Assembly: GCA_013335535.1 (NCBI GenBank)
Contig: JAAXVL010000001.1
Span: 265,764 to 329,763 of the forward strand
Source: Azonexaceae bacterium
GTDB taxonomy: Bacteria > Pseudomonadota > Gammaproteobacteria > Burkholderiales > Rhodocyclaceae
DNA: 64,000 nt
Reading direction: 5' to 3'
The notes below the pieces were generated by a model. It ran no database searches, was not told where the DNA came from, and worked only from the letters and a program-made list of their open reading frames with translations. How positions within the stretch are numbered: position 1 is the stretch's first letter; the number at the start of each line of letters is the position of its first letter. The translations under genes and the position numbers were made by a program. This document shows positions 9,994 through 18,296 of the stretch, in pieces.

Positions 9994-10212
9994 TCAGCTG
10001 CCTTCGTTTTCCTTGAGCTTTTCGATGACCAGCGGGAAGGCGCCCGAGCCGATCAGGGCGATGGCCGAGACGATGAAGGCCAGCCCGGCCATCGGGTCGT
10101 CGAGTACCGGATGAATGCTGGCGCCAAGGCCGGCGAGGCTGATCGCCCCGGGAATGGCACAGAGAACGCCCAGGGTGGTCAGGGCAACAAAAGAGAACGG
10201 GTAGCGGCGCAT
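9994..10212 (-). CDS. Small two-helix membrane protein, unknown function
   Basis: The predicted protein has 72 residues with two hydrophobic helices (SFVALTTLGVLCAIPGAISL and AGLAFIVSAIALIGSGAFPL) and a charged tail ending EKLKENEGS. I do not recognise a family. No clear ribosome binding site precedes the ATG at 10212. The case rests on the coherent membrane topology and on the frame filling the gap between two well-defined genes. A dispersed element lies 3 bp beyond its stop codon. Confidence 0.55.
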   Translation of the reverse strand: MRRYPFSFVALTTLGVLCAIPGAISLAGLGASIHPVLDDPMAGLAFIVSAIALIGSGAFPLVIEKLKENEGS

Positions 10213-10283
10213 GGCGTGAGTGTAGACGAGCGCCCGATTCGGCGCGATGATAGGCCGCTATTTTAACGTTTCAGGAGATGCTG

Positions 10284-11297
10284 ATGAACCGTCGCGCGTT
10301 CATGCGTTCAGTCGCTGCCATCTCGGCGCTGGGTGCGGTCGAGTTCGCCCCGTGGCAGGCAGTAGGCGCCTTTGCCCGGGAGGTTGATGACTTCGTCCGT
10401 GGGCCGGCCATCAAGGACTATCCGTTTCGCCAGATTTCCCGGCATGTGGCTATCATCTTCACACCTGACGCTTTTCCGACCCCGGAAAACCAGGGGATGA
10501 TGAGCAACGTCACGTTCGTCAATACGAGCAAGGGCATCGTCGTCGTCGATACCGGCGCCTCGGTGCAGATCGGCGAGATGTCCATCCGGCAACTGGAAAA
10601 GCATCTGAAAAAGCCGGTGATCGCGATCATCAACACGCATTACCATGGCGACCACTGGCTCGGAAACCATGCCTACGTCGACCGCTTTGGCGACAGTCTG
10701 CCGATCTACGCTCATCCCGGCACCATTCAGGCGGTCAAGGGCATTCAGGGCAATCTCTGGCTCACGCTGATCGAAAAGGCGACCAACCAGGCCTCGCTCG
10801 GCACCCGCATCGTGCCGCCCAACACTCCGCTCGAACATGGCGCGGAGCTCAAGTTCGGCGACGTCACGCTGCGTATCCATCACTACGGAACGGTGCACAC
10901 GCCTTTCGACCTCTGTGTCGAGGTCGTCCAGGATGGCGTCACGCTCGTTGGCGACATCGCGATGGACCGGCGCATTGCCAACATGGACGACGGTTCCTTC
11001 CTCGGTACCTTCAAGGCCTATGACGCACTGATCAAGAAGACCGGAAGCCGCATCTGGCTGCCGGCGCACGGCGAACCGGGCGAGCACGTGCTGAAGTGGA
11101 ACCGCGAACTGTTCGAAGGCATCTACCGGCCCTGCGAGCAAGCCGTCAAGGATGGCCTGGCGCTCGACGAAGCCAAGGCGCTGGTCCTCAAGGATTCGCG
11201 CGTGGCCAGCCGGGCGAAGGAAACCAAGGGTTTCGAGGCGAACATCGGCAAATACGTCAGCATCGCCTACCTGGAGGCCGAGGCCGCCGGATTCTGA
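10284..11297 (+). CDS. Tat-exported metallo-beta-lactamase-fold hydrolase (SoxH/quinoprotein-relay type)
   Basis: This is a zinc hydrolase of the metallo-beta-lactamase superfamily, probably periplasmic. The N-terminus MNRRAFMRSVAAISALGA carries a twin-arginine motif. The metal motif THYHGDHWLGNH (HxHxDH) is at about residue 115, with further ligands in TVHTPFDLCVE and LPAHGEPGEH. I chose the ATG at 10284 because AGGAG at 10273-10277 is correctly spaced to it; the ATG at 10278 directly abuts the Shine-Dalgarno sequence. Relatives occur with sulfur oxidation and quinoprotein dehydrogenase systems, but no sox or quinoprotein gene is visible here, so the substrate is open. Confidence 0.8.
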   Translation: MNRRAFMRSVAAISALGAVEFAPWQAVGAFAREVDDFVRGPAIKDYPFRQISRHVAIIFTPDAFPTPENQGMMSNVTFVNTSKGIVVVDTGASVQIGEMSIRQLEKHLKKPVIAIINTHYHGDHWLGNHAYVDRFGDSLPIYAHPGTIQAVKGIQGNLWLTLIEKATNQASLGTRIVPPNTPLEHGAELKFGDVTLRIHHYGTVHTPFDLCVEVVQDGVTLVGDIAMDRRIANMDDGSFLGTFKAYDALIKKTGSRIWLPAHGEPGEHVLKWNRELFEGIYRPCEQAVKDGLALDEAKALVLKDSRVASRAKETKGFEANIGKYVSIAYLEAEAAGF

Positions 11298-11330
11298 ATC
11301 GTTTTCCTTATTGGCTGGCCTGCATGCCCA

Positions 11331-11369
11331 TTGCCACGGTCAACCGGGAAAAACGGCCAAAAATGAAAT
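11331..11369 (+). repeat. Dispersed 40-bp element, copy 4 (intergenic)
   Basis: This copy reads TTGCCACGGTCAACCGGGAA, then AAACGGCCAAAAATGAAAT. It is located between the convergent ends of the metallo-beta-lactamase-fold gene and the hybrid kinase gene. Confidence 0.9.
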
Positions 11370-11418
11370 CGGATTTCCGGAGTTGTTTGTCAATCGTGGC
11401 GCCTGGCGCCCTGCCGCG

Positions 11419-13386
11419 CTAGCTGACGCTTGCCTGCCGGCTCGTCTGCAGCCATTTGAGCATGACCACGAAGAGCTTGTCCGGATCGACCGGCTTGGCG
11501 ATGAAGTCGTTCATGCCGGCATCCATGCACAGCGTGCGATCTTCGGCAAAGGCATTGGCGGTCATGGCAATGATCGGCGTCTCGGCGTAGCCGGTGATTT
11601 CGCGGATGGCCTGGGTGGCACCGAGCCCATCGAGCTCCGGCATCTGCATGTCCATCAGGATCAGGTCGTAGCGCTGGCGGATCGCCATGTCGAGAGCCTG
11701 GGCGCCGTTCTCGGCAACATCGACGGTGAAGCCGAGCGTTTCGCGGAGCAGCTCAATGGCTACCTCCTGATTGACCCAGTCATCCTCGGCGACAAGAATG
11801 CGGCAAGCCGGAAACTCGGCCCGCAAGGCCTGTTCCGCGGCGACGCCGGATTGACGCATTTCGGCTGATTCAGCCGGCACCACCTCGGCTCGCGGCAAGC
11901 GAACGGTAAAGGTGAAGACGCTGCCTGCCCCCGGCGTGCTGACCACCTGGATTTCACTGCCCATCAGGTGAACGAGACGCTGGCAGATGGGCAGACCGAG
12001 CCCGGTCCCGCCATATTTGCGCGTTGTCGAACCATCGGCCTGCTCGAACGGGTTGAAGATGCGCTCGACCGCCTCGGGCGCAATGCCGATGCCGGTATCC
12101 CAGATCGACAGTTCAAGCAGGACCGACTCGCCATCCTCCTCAGCGATGCGGGCAACGACGCGAACTTCGCCGCGCTCGGTAAATTTGATGGCGTTGCCGG
12201 CCAGATTGAGCAGCACCTGTTGCAGGCGGAGCGGGTCGCCGAGAAGCAGAAGCGATTTGAGGCGAGAGTCGATGTCGAGAATGAAACGCAGGCGGGCCGA
12301 CTCGGCGCGGGGCTCGAGCAGGCTGGCCAGTTCGAGAGCCAGGGCATCGACCATGAAAGGCGTCTGTTCCAGCGTCATCCGGTCGGCATCGATCTTCGAC
12401 AGGTCGAGAATATCGTTCAGCAACTGCAGCAGGTGGTTGGCCGCATTGTCGATCTTGCCCAGCTTGTCCATCTGGGTCGGGTCCTGATTGTTGCGGCGAA
12501 GCATGTAGGTCATCCCGATGATGGCATTCATCGGCGTGCGCAGTTCGTGACTCATGTTCGACAGGAAAGTACTCTTGGCCCGGCTCGCTGCCTCGGCCGC
12601 TTCCTTGGCCAGGGACAGCGCCTGGGTTCGCTCCTGCACCGTGTCCTCGAGATGGTCGCGCTGGTCAGCCAGTTGTCCGTCGCGTTCGGCAATCTCGGTG
12701 AGCATGGTGTTGAAGGCATTGCCCAGGTGGCCGATCTCGTCATCCGAATAGATCTTGGCGTGCCGCGTGTAATCCTTCGATTCGGCCACGTATTGCGCCG
12801 TGTCGGTCAGCGAACCGAGCCCGGCGAGAATCGCGGCCAGCAGATGCCGGGCGATGGCGAAGGCGATGACGAACGATATGGTCAGCGCCAGCAAGGACAG
12901 GGTCAGGTTCCAGGCGATGGCTCGCCAGACCGCATCAAGGCTCGCTGAAATCGACACCGTGCCGACTACCTCATCGTCCGAGCGGATCGGGACGGCGACG
13001 GTGACCGACGACCAGTCGGCATAGACCGCCCGTTCGCGATGCGGCCTGTCGCCAAGGCCAACCTGGGCCGGCAGTGGTCGCTCGACGGCATCGTAACGAT
13101 AGTGAAAGTCCGAGGTGATGCCGATCAGGCGGACCGCCAGCACATCCTTGTGTTCCGCAAACGAACTGAGCAGGCGTTTGGCGCCCGTGACATCGCGAAA
13201 TTCGATGACGGCTGAGGCATTGAACGCGACGACGTCGGCCATGGCGAACAATTCGGTCGTCTTGGCTTGCCGCCGCTGATCGATTTCGCGCACGGCAAAA
13301 GTCAGGAAGGAAAGCAGCAGGCCGACGCCGAGCGAAGCCGCAATGGCCAGCGCGATTTTCTTCCGGATGGTCTGGCGCGTACTCAA
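11419..13386 (-). CDS. Hybrid sensor histidine kinase with CHASE8-like sensor and receiver domain
   Basis: This is a 655-residue membrane kinase. The first transmembrane helix is at about 11-31, a periplasmic sensor (CHASE8-like) at 35-155, the second helix at about 158-180 and HAMP at about 180-235. A coiled coil leads to HisKA with phospho-acceptor His280 in NMSHELRTPMNAI. The HATPase domain spans about 385-500 with the DTGIGIAPEA box, and the C-terminal receiver is at about 525-645 with the acceptor Asp in LILMDMQMPELDG. There is no DNA-binding output, so a separate phosphotransfer partner is expected. Its ATG overlaps the stop of the YfiR-like gene, which implies a shared signalling unit. 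Confidence 0.9.
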   Translation of the reverse strand: MSTRQTIRKKIALAIAASLGVGLLLSFLTFAVREIDQRRQAKTTELFAMADVVAFNASAVIEFRDVTGAKRLLSSFAEHKDVLAVRLIGITSDFHYRYDAVERPLPAQVGLGDRPHRERAVYADWSSVTVAVPIRSDDEVVGTVSISASLDAVWRAIAWNLTLSLLALTISFVIAFAIARHLLAAILAGLGSLTDTAQYVAESKDYTRHAKIYSDDEIGHLGNAFNTMLTEIAERDGQLADQRDHLEDTVQERTQALSLAKEAAEAASRAKSTFLSNMSHELRTPMNAIIGMTYMLRRNNQDPTQMDKLGKIDNAANHLLQLLNDILDLSKIDADRMTLEQTPFMVDALALELASLLEPRAESARLRFILDIDSRLKSLLLLGDPLRLQQVLLNLAGNAIKFTERGEVRVVARIAEEDGESVLLELSIWDTGIGIAPEAVERIFNPFEQADGSTTRKYGGTGLGLPICQRLVHLMGSEIQVVSTPGAGSVFTFTVRLPRAEVVPAESAEMRQSGVAAEQALRAEFPACRILVAEDDWVNQEVAIELLRETLGFTVDVAENGAQALDMAIRQRYDLILMDMQMPELDGLGATQAIREITGYAETPIIAMTANAFAEDRTLCMDAGMNDFIAKPVDPDKLFVVMLKWLQTSRQASVS

Positions 13387-13934
13387 CGTTCTCCCCCAAT
13401 TACCCGGTTGGCCAGTCGCATCATTTGCGAACTCGGGTTTAGCCCATGCCGCGACAGCGTATCCGCATTGACGATGAATTGCACGCGTCCGCCATTGCGC
13501 AGAAGCTCGATCCCGCCGCCTGAGCGCGCAAAGCCATCGGCATTGCTGGCGGCCAGAATGGGCATTCCTTGTATCCAGCGCAATACGGCCCCAATGCGCG
13601 CTTCGTCGACATCCGGGATATAGAGTAACTGGCAGTGCTGCATGTCGTCGGGGCTGCTCACCCGGCGAACGCGAAGTTCCTTGCCACCGATCACCCGCCC
13701 TTCATGGCTGCTCAGGAAGGACCCCAGCGTATCGCGGCCAAACAGGCAGATGGTGGCCGTACTCCGGTTGCTGGCCGGCCACTCGACATACTTCAGGAAA
13801 TTGACGAGGTAGGCTGATTCGAGTTGCGGCTCGGAGTCCGGCTGGGCGAAAGCCAGCGTAATGCCGGTGAGCAGAAAGATCACCAGCCAGCGAAGCTGGC
13901 GATTTCGCAGCGAATTGAAGGCCGGCACACGCAT
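13383..13934 (-). CDS. YfiR family (DUF4154) periplasmic protein
   Basis: This 183-residue protein has an N-terminal signal or anchor (about residues 14-30) followed by a YfiR-like domain. Family features include AYLVNFLKYVEWPA near the start, ICLFGRD, and the closing VQFIVNADTLSRHGLNPSSQMMRLA. YfiR in Pseudomonas is a periplasmic inhibitor of the diguanylate cyclase YfiN. Here the coupled partner (ATGA overlap at 13383-13386) is a hybrid histidine kinase instead, so the domain probably modulates that kinase's sensor. The role is inferred from coupling. Confidence 0.88.
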   Translation of the reverse strand: MRVPAFNSLRNRQLRWLVIFLLTGITLAFAQPDSEPQLESAYLVNFLKYVEWPASNRSTATICLFGRDTLGSFLSSHEGRVIGGKELRVRRVSSPDDMQHCQLLYIPDVDEARIGAVLRWIQGMPILAASNADGFARSGGGIELLRNGGRVQFIVNADTLSRHGLNPSSQMMRLANRVIGGER

Positions 13935-13945
13935 GGTCGAAATTT

Positions 13946-14191
13946 CTAGCGCGCTGCCAATCGCAGCGGCGGGGGCGGAGCATTGCCCGCGACGACTTCA
14001 ATCCGCTGCGAGCCTGCCAGCTTGCGTTTGGTCTGCGCGAGTTCGCCGTCCTGGCTCTGGTTGTGCCGGGATAGGGATGAAGCTTCAGTTTTTGTAAGGT
14101 TTTCCTGATTGAGATCATCAGCCAGGGCTGCGTGCGCAGGATGCCAGGCTACGACCAGTGCGATGGTGGTGGCCGCATGAGAAATTCTCAG
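13946..14191 (-). CDS. Possible small secreted protein upstream of yfiR-like gene
   Basis: The frame reads a plausible signal peptide (ISHAATTIALVVAWHPAHA) followed by a hydrophilic Gln/Lys-rich stretch (DDLNQENLTKTEASSL) and a C-terminal PPPPLRLAAR, ending 11 bp before the yfiR-like start. No in-frame ATG fits. The boundary given assumes a CTG at 14191, and a TTG further upstream is the alternative. The lack of a convincing start or ribosome binding site keeps this uncertain. No family is recognised. Confidence 0.3.
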   Translation of the reverse strand: MRISHAATTIALVVAWHPAHAALADDLNQENLTKTEASSLSRHNQSQDGELAQTKRKLAGSQRIEVVAGNAPPPPLRLAAR

Positions 14192-14337
14192 TGCATCCCA
14201 AATTTTACTGTTATGAAACAATATGTTCTGTGCGACGCTTGAAGAAGGCGAGACTATGCCACCGCTGCCGCCGCATATCAATGAACTAATTCACAACGTT
14301 GGTATGTGCCTGGGTTTCGCCAGTGGCGGTGCCTGCA
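14192..14337. other. AT-richer intergenic region
   Basis: There is no convincing gene. The stretch separates the terminator of the Tim44-like gene from the yfiR/kinase unit and should hold the promoter of that unit. A short palindrome (TGAGAA-A-TTCTCA at 14178-14190) overlaps its edge. I could not pick a promoter with confidence. Confidence 0.4.
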
Positions 14338-14372
14338 ATAAAAAGGCTGGCCGGATTGCTCCGGCCAGCCTT
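14338..14372 (-). terminator. Intrinsic terminator of the Tim44-like gene
   Basis: There is a perfect 12-bp stem, AAGGCTGGCCGG with CCGGCCAGCCTT (14343-14354 and 14361-14372), with a 6-nt loop. On the - strand it is followed by a run of U residues (the complement of AATAAAAA). It lies just downstream of the Tim44-like stop codon. Confidence 0.85.
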
Positions 14373-14389
14373 GCGTGAAGCGTCGTTGC

Positions 14390-15268
14390 TTACTGGACTT
14401 GCTGAATCCCGGCCAATACCCAGCCGCGGCTGTTATCAGTCGGCTTGGTCATGTGCCAGATTTCATCGAAGGGGGCCGGAGCGGCGCCCTTTTCTTCGCT
14501 GATCAGGCCGGTGAAGCGGATGCTGACGATGTAGCGGTTGGCTTCTTCGGCGACATCGAGAACTTCGCCGTTGAGCTGAGCAACATCGGTTTCCTGCTTG
14601 GCGGAGCCGCGCTCAGTCATCCCCATCTTGATTTCGGCAAACATTTCCGGCGAGGTAAATTCGCGGATATCGTCGAGATTGCCTGCGTCGTTGGATGCCT
14701 GCAGGCGGATGAAGTTGACCTTGGCGTTACGGACGAAGCTCTCGACATCGAAGTCGGCCGGAATGTGGCCGCCACCGGTGGCGGCCGCAACCGGAGCGGC
14801 AGCAGCTGAGCCGCCGGCCGGCATGAAGTCAGGCTGACGCGGTGCACTGGCACCATAGTTGGCGCCCGCGCCGGCATACTGCATGCCGCCCTGCTGGGTT
14901 GCTCCCGCCTTCTTGCGCATGAAATAGCCGACGACCATAACGACGGCCATGATCAGCAAGCCGATCATCATCATGTTGGCCAGACCTTCGCCGAAGCCGA
15001 AGTGCGAAGCCAGCGCGGCCAAGCCGAGACCGGCGGCCAGGCCAGCCAGCGGGCCCATCCACGAGCGCTTGGGTTGAGCAGCGGGGGCGGCGGCACCGGG
15101 TGCGGCCTGCGGTTGCTGTGTGGGAGCAGCGGTGCTTTTGCTTGGCGCCACCGATTGGCGCTGCATGCCGGCCGAGCTACCGCCGCCGAGACGCTTGGCT
15201 TCGGCGTCACCGATCTGCAGCGTGAAGCCGAGCACGAGTGCTGCGGCCATCAATACGAAATTTTTCAT
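14390..15268 (-). CDS. Tim44-like domain protein with signal peptide
   Basis: The start at 15268 (MKNFVLMAAALVLGFTLQIG) is supported by GGAG just upstream, and the nine residues of the longer frame are dropped. The 292-residue product has a signal peptide or N-terminal helix, a Pro/Ala/Gln-rich linker (about residues 30-75), and a hydrophobic region (GPLAGLAAGLGLAALASHFG, MMMIGLLIMAVVMVVGYFM). The C-terminal Tim44-like domain (about 165-292) includes FVRNAKVNFIRLQASND and ends in the GWVLAGIQQVQ strand. Bacterial members are uncharacterised membrane-associated proteins. It forms a single-gene unit with its own terminator. Confidence 0.85.
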   Translation of the reverse strand: MKNFVLMAAALVLGFTLQIGDAEAKRLGGGSSAGMQRQSVAPSKSTAAPTQQPQAAPGAAAPAAQPKRSWMGPLAGLAAGLGLAALASHFGFGEGLANMMMIGLLIMAVVMVVGYFMRKKAGATQQGGMQYAGAGANYGASAPRQPDFMPAGGSAAAAPVAAATGGGHIPADFDVESFVRNAKVNFIRLQASNDAGNLDDIREFTSPEMFAEIKMGMTERGSAKQETDVAQLNGEVLDVAEEANRYIVSIRFTGLISEEKGAAPAPFDEIWHMTKPTDNSRGWVLAGIQQVQ

Positions 15269-15368
15269 GGTTGTCTCCGTGTGGAAAAGTTGCAAGCTGT
15301 AGTGTAGCTGCTTCGCTCTGCAGAAAAACTACTTCAGGCCTGTATGACTGTTCGTAAAAACCGAAGTG

Positions 15369-16652
15369 TCAGGCGTTCGTGAACAGGTGGGCAACGGCAC
15401 CCGGATTCGAGGGAAAGTAGAAATGCACGTAAGAGGCGGTCAGTCGGCCCTGCCGGTAGATCGCTTCGCCGTCGCGGCCATCGGCAGTGGTGGCACGAAC
15501 GAGCGGGGTGAGCGGTGTTTCGCTTTTTGAGTAATGGAAGGTGTGACCTGAGATGCTGCCCTCGGGCAGCTTGGCGAACTGCGTACCCAACGCGGCAATG
15601 CGCTTTTGCATGACCGAACGCCCGGCCAGCAGCCCGCCAAAGTGATGGCTGGCGCCGGCCTTGTCTACAATCGATTCGAACAGGCTCATCATGCCGCCGC
15701 ATTCGGCGAGCAGAGGCTTCCCCGCGGCTACGTGGTTTTTCAGGGCCTGCCACAACGCGGTGTTTTGGCTGAGCGCGTCGGTGTGGAGCTCCGGGTAGCC
15801 GCCGGGCAGCCAGACGGCATCGCATTCAGGCAGCGGATCGCCAGCGACCGGTGAGAAGAAACTTAGCTCGGCACCCAGCGCACTAAGGGTTTCAAGATTG
15901 GCCGGGTAGATGAAACCATAGGCCGCGTCGCGAGCAATGGCGATGCGCTGGCCGGCAAGCAGGGGTTTGATGGATGATGCCGGTGCGGCTTCGAAATTGA
16001 CCGGTTTTGGCAGGTCGACCGTGGCACTGGCCACCAAGGCATCAGCGAGCGCATCGAGGCGGGCTTCGAGATCGGTGATTTCCGCTGCCTGTAGCAGGCC
16101 GAGGTGACGTTCGGGCAGGCTGTCGTTGCTCTTGGGCAGGGCGCCAAACCAGCCCATGCCAGTCGGCAGGCTGTCGCGCAGCAGTTGCGCGTGGTAGGCG
16201 CTGCCGACGCGGTTGGCCAGTACGCCGGCAAAGGCCAGGCCGGGTCGGTAGCTGGCCAGGCCGTGGGCGACGGCCCCGAAGGTTTGGGCCATCGAACCGG
16301 CATCGATGAGCGCCATGACGGGAACGCCGAAGCGGGTGGCGATGTCGGCGGCCGAGGGTTGGCCATCGAAGAGGCCCATGACGCCTTCGATCAGGATGAG
16401 ATCGGAGTCGGCGGCAGCGCGGGCCAGCCGCCAGCGCGCGTCGTCTTCGCCGCACATGCCGAGGTCGAGATTCTGGCAGGGGCGGCCGCTGGCGAAAGCG
16501 TGAATCTGCGGATCAAGGAAGTCCGGGCCACACTTGAAGACGGTGACGCGCCGGCCTTGCCGGGCGTGCAGCCGGGCCAGCGCAGCGGTGACGGTGGTCT
16601 TGCCCTGGCCGGAGGCGGGGGCGGCGATGAGGAGGGCGGGACAGCTAGGCAT
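15369..16652 (-). CDS. cobB: Cobyrinate a,c-diamide synthase
   Basis: CobB/CbiA amidates the a and c side chains of cobyrinate using glutamine and ATP. The start at 16652 gives MPSCPALLIAAPASGQGKTT with the P-loop at residues 11-18. The C-terminal class I glutaminase domain has the nucleophile Cys in LLAECGGMM, preceded by WLPGGYPELH. At 427 residues it is of normal length. It is the last gene of the riboswitch-led operon, 11 bp after the CbiZ-nitrilase gene. The upstream extension to 16712 overlaps that gene and has no support. No other de novo corrin-ring genes are visible here, which suggests salvage or remodelling use. Confidence 0.92.
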   Translation of the reverse strand: MPSCPALLIAAPASGQGKTTVTAALARLHARQGRRVTVFKCGPDFLDPQIHAFASGRPCQNLDLGMCGEDDARWRLARAAADSDLILIEGVMGLFDGQPSAADIATRFGVPVMALIDAGSMAQTFGAVAHGLASYRPGLAFAGVLANRVGSAYHAQLLRDSLPTGMGWFGALPKSNDSLPERHLGLLQAAEITDLEARLDALADALVASATVDLPKPVNFEAAPASSIKPLLAGQRIAIARDAAYGFIYPANLETLSALGAELSFFSPVAGDPLPECDAVWLPGGYPELHTDALSQNTALWQALKNHVAAGKPLLAECGGMMSLFESIVDKAGASHHFGGLLAGRSVMQKRIAALGTQFAKLPEGSISGHTFHYSKSETPLTPLVRATTADGRDGEAIYRQGRLTASYVHFYFPSNPGAVAHLFTNA

Positions 16653-16663
16653 GGAGGTGGTTT

Positions 16664-18286
16664 CTAATGTGGTTGGCTGGCGGGTTGGCTGAAGCCCTGG
16701 CGGCGATCCCAATCGACGTAAAACAGGCGGCTCCGGCTGGCGCTGAACGAGAACAGCCGTTTGCCGCCAGCCGCGACGACGCTTTCGCCCTGCCGAAAAT
16801 CAAGTTCGGGTTCGCTGCCGGTACGGTTGTTGATGATGAGTGGTAGGCCTGTTTCGCCGCTGCGCCGCTCCCAGAGGTCGTCTGGCCCCATGCCGTCGAC
16901 CGGCGGCCAGTTGGCCGGGGCGAGCAGGATGGCAGCGCCTTGGTCGCGGTAGCGCGCGGCGGGTTCGGGCTTGTAGGTGTCGGCGCAGATGAGGACGCCG
17001 ACCGGGATGCCATCGACGCTGAAAGGGGCGCTGTCGGTGCCGGGTGTGGCCCAGCTTTCGGGCCCGCCATGCACACGCTGCTTGCGGTAGGCGCCCTTGA
17101 TCACGCCGTCGCGGTCGATCACCGCGACGCTGTTGTGCAGCTTGCCGCTTTTTGCGTCGCGCTCGGCGAAGCCGACGAAGAGTGCCACCCGGTTATCGCG
17201 GGCGATGGCCGCCAGTGTGCTGATCCAGGCATCGGGAAAGGGTGCGATCCAGCCGGTGCCGATGCGGCTCGCGAAGTTGTAGCCGGTTTCGGCCAGTTCG
17301 GGTGTCATGACCCAGTCGGCGCCGTGGCCGACCGCTTCCTGAATGCCGGCCTCGATGCGGGCACGGTTGCCGGCGATGTCGCCGGGTATGGCGTCGAGAT
17401 GAAGCAGGGCGAGGCGCAGCGCTTCCGGCGCTTTGGCCGGCGCTGCGGCGGCGGCCGGGAAACGCCTGGCGCCGGGCAGGAATAGGCCGTTCTGCTTGCC
17501 GAGCGCCTCAAGCACGGCGGCGTAGCTGGCCTTGCCGATCAGCTCGCCGATCCGGCTGTGGCCGCCGGTATAGCTGGCCTGCGGGTCCTGGGTGCCGGAG
17601 ACGACGATGATGCTGTCGGTGCCAGTCCCCGTCGCTTGCACCGTTGGCGTGTAGGTGCTCGGTACCTTGAGGTCCTGCAGCGCCGCGGTCTTGCCTTCGG
17701 TGACGGTGATCAGCGTGCGGGCAAGCGCGGCGTCGGTTAGCCGGATATTGGTCAGCACCATGATGTTGATCGTGCCGGCCGGGGTGTTGCCTTCGATGTA
17801 GGTGCCGGCATCGACGCCGGTGCGGATGGCGTTGCTCCTGGCACCGGCTGTCGCCAGCACAGTGACAGTGAGCGGGCCGTGGCTTCGGGTGACGACCGCC
17901 AGGTTGTCGAGGTCGGCGGCCGTGGCCATGTGGGCGACCGCCGACTTGTCGGATTGCAGCAGGCCGGCCATGTTGGCATGAACGTGCTCGGCATAGGCCT
18001 TGCCGCCCCGGCCATCCTGGCCCATGAAGCGCATGCCGAGCGTTTGCCAGAGTAGCGGGTGAGCGGCGTGGTTGAGTGCGGCACGGGCATCGAGCAGACC
18101 GTCGGAGGTGGACAGCGTGCGCCGCGCTTCGGGAAAGCTGACGAGCAGCACTTTTTCCCAGTGGCCGTCCCGCTCGCCGCGGACGATCCTTGCCTCGGCC
18201 CGGACATTGGCCGGGAGATCGATTTCCGCCGCCCAAGCGGCAGCGGAAACGAGGATCAGAAGGACGAAACGGCCCAGATTCTTCAT
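16664..18286 (-). CDS. Exported CbiZ (adenosylcobinamide amidohydrolase)-nitrilase fusion
   Basis: The start at 18286 (MKNLGRFVLLILVSAAAWA, then AEIDLP) gives a classic signal peptide. Residues about 25-260 match the CbiZ family, which removes the aminopropanol-nucleotide arm from cobinamide or pseudo-B12. Seen motifs are SHGPLTVTVLATAG, GTINIMVLTN and TEGKTAALQDL. Residues about 280-540 are a carbon-nitrogen hydrolase domain with the Glu-Lys-Cys triad in TPELAETGYNF, AYRKQRVHG and VLICADTYKPE. Known CbiZ proteins that I recall act inside the cell; here the signal peptide predicts periplasmic action, before BtuCD uptake. It lies between cobO and cobB in the B12-riboswitch operon. The substrate of the nitrilase half is unknown. 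Confidence 0.85.
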   Translation of the reverse strand: MKNLGRFVLLILVSAAAWAAEIDLPANVRAEARIVRGERDGHWEKVLLVSFPEARRTLSTSDGLLDARAALNHAAHPLLWQTLGMRFMGQDGRGGKAYAEHVHANMAGLLQSDKSAVAHMATAADLDNLAVVTRSHGPLTVTVLATAGARSNAIRTGVDAGTYIEGNTPAGTINIMVLTNIRLTDAALARTLITVTEGKTAALQDLKVPSTYTPTVQATGTGTDSIIVVSGTQDPQASYTGGHSRIGELIGKASYAAVLEALGKQNGLFLPGARRFPAAAAAPAKAPEALRLALLHLDAIPGDIAGNRARIEAGIQEAVGHGADWVMTPELAETGYNFASRIGTGWIAPFPDAWISTLAAIARDNRVALFVGFAERDAKSGKLHNSVAVIDRDGVIKGAYRKQRVHGGPESWATPGTDSAPFSVDGIPVGVLICADTYKPEPAARYRDQGAAILLAPANWPPVDGMGPDDLWERRSGETGLPLIINNRTGSEPELDFRQGESVVAAGGKRLFSFSASRSRLFYVDWDRRQGFSQPASQPH

Positions 18287-18296
18287 GGTGCCTGGC

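Noticed and set aside
16000..16031. Further reverse copy of the element inside cobB
   Set aside because: GCCACGGTCGACC is present and a TTCGAAG lies at the right distance, but the middle and tail diverge and the encoded residues could be ordinary cobB linker. Kept out as too weak.
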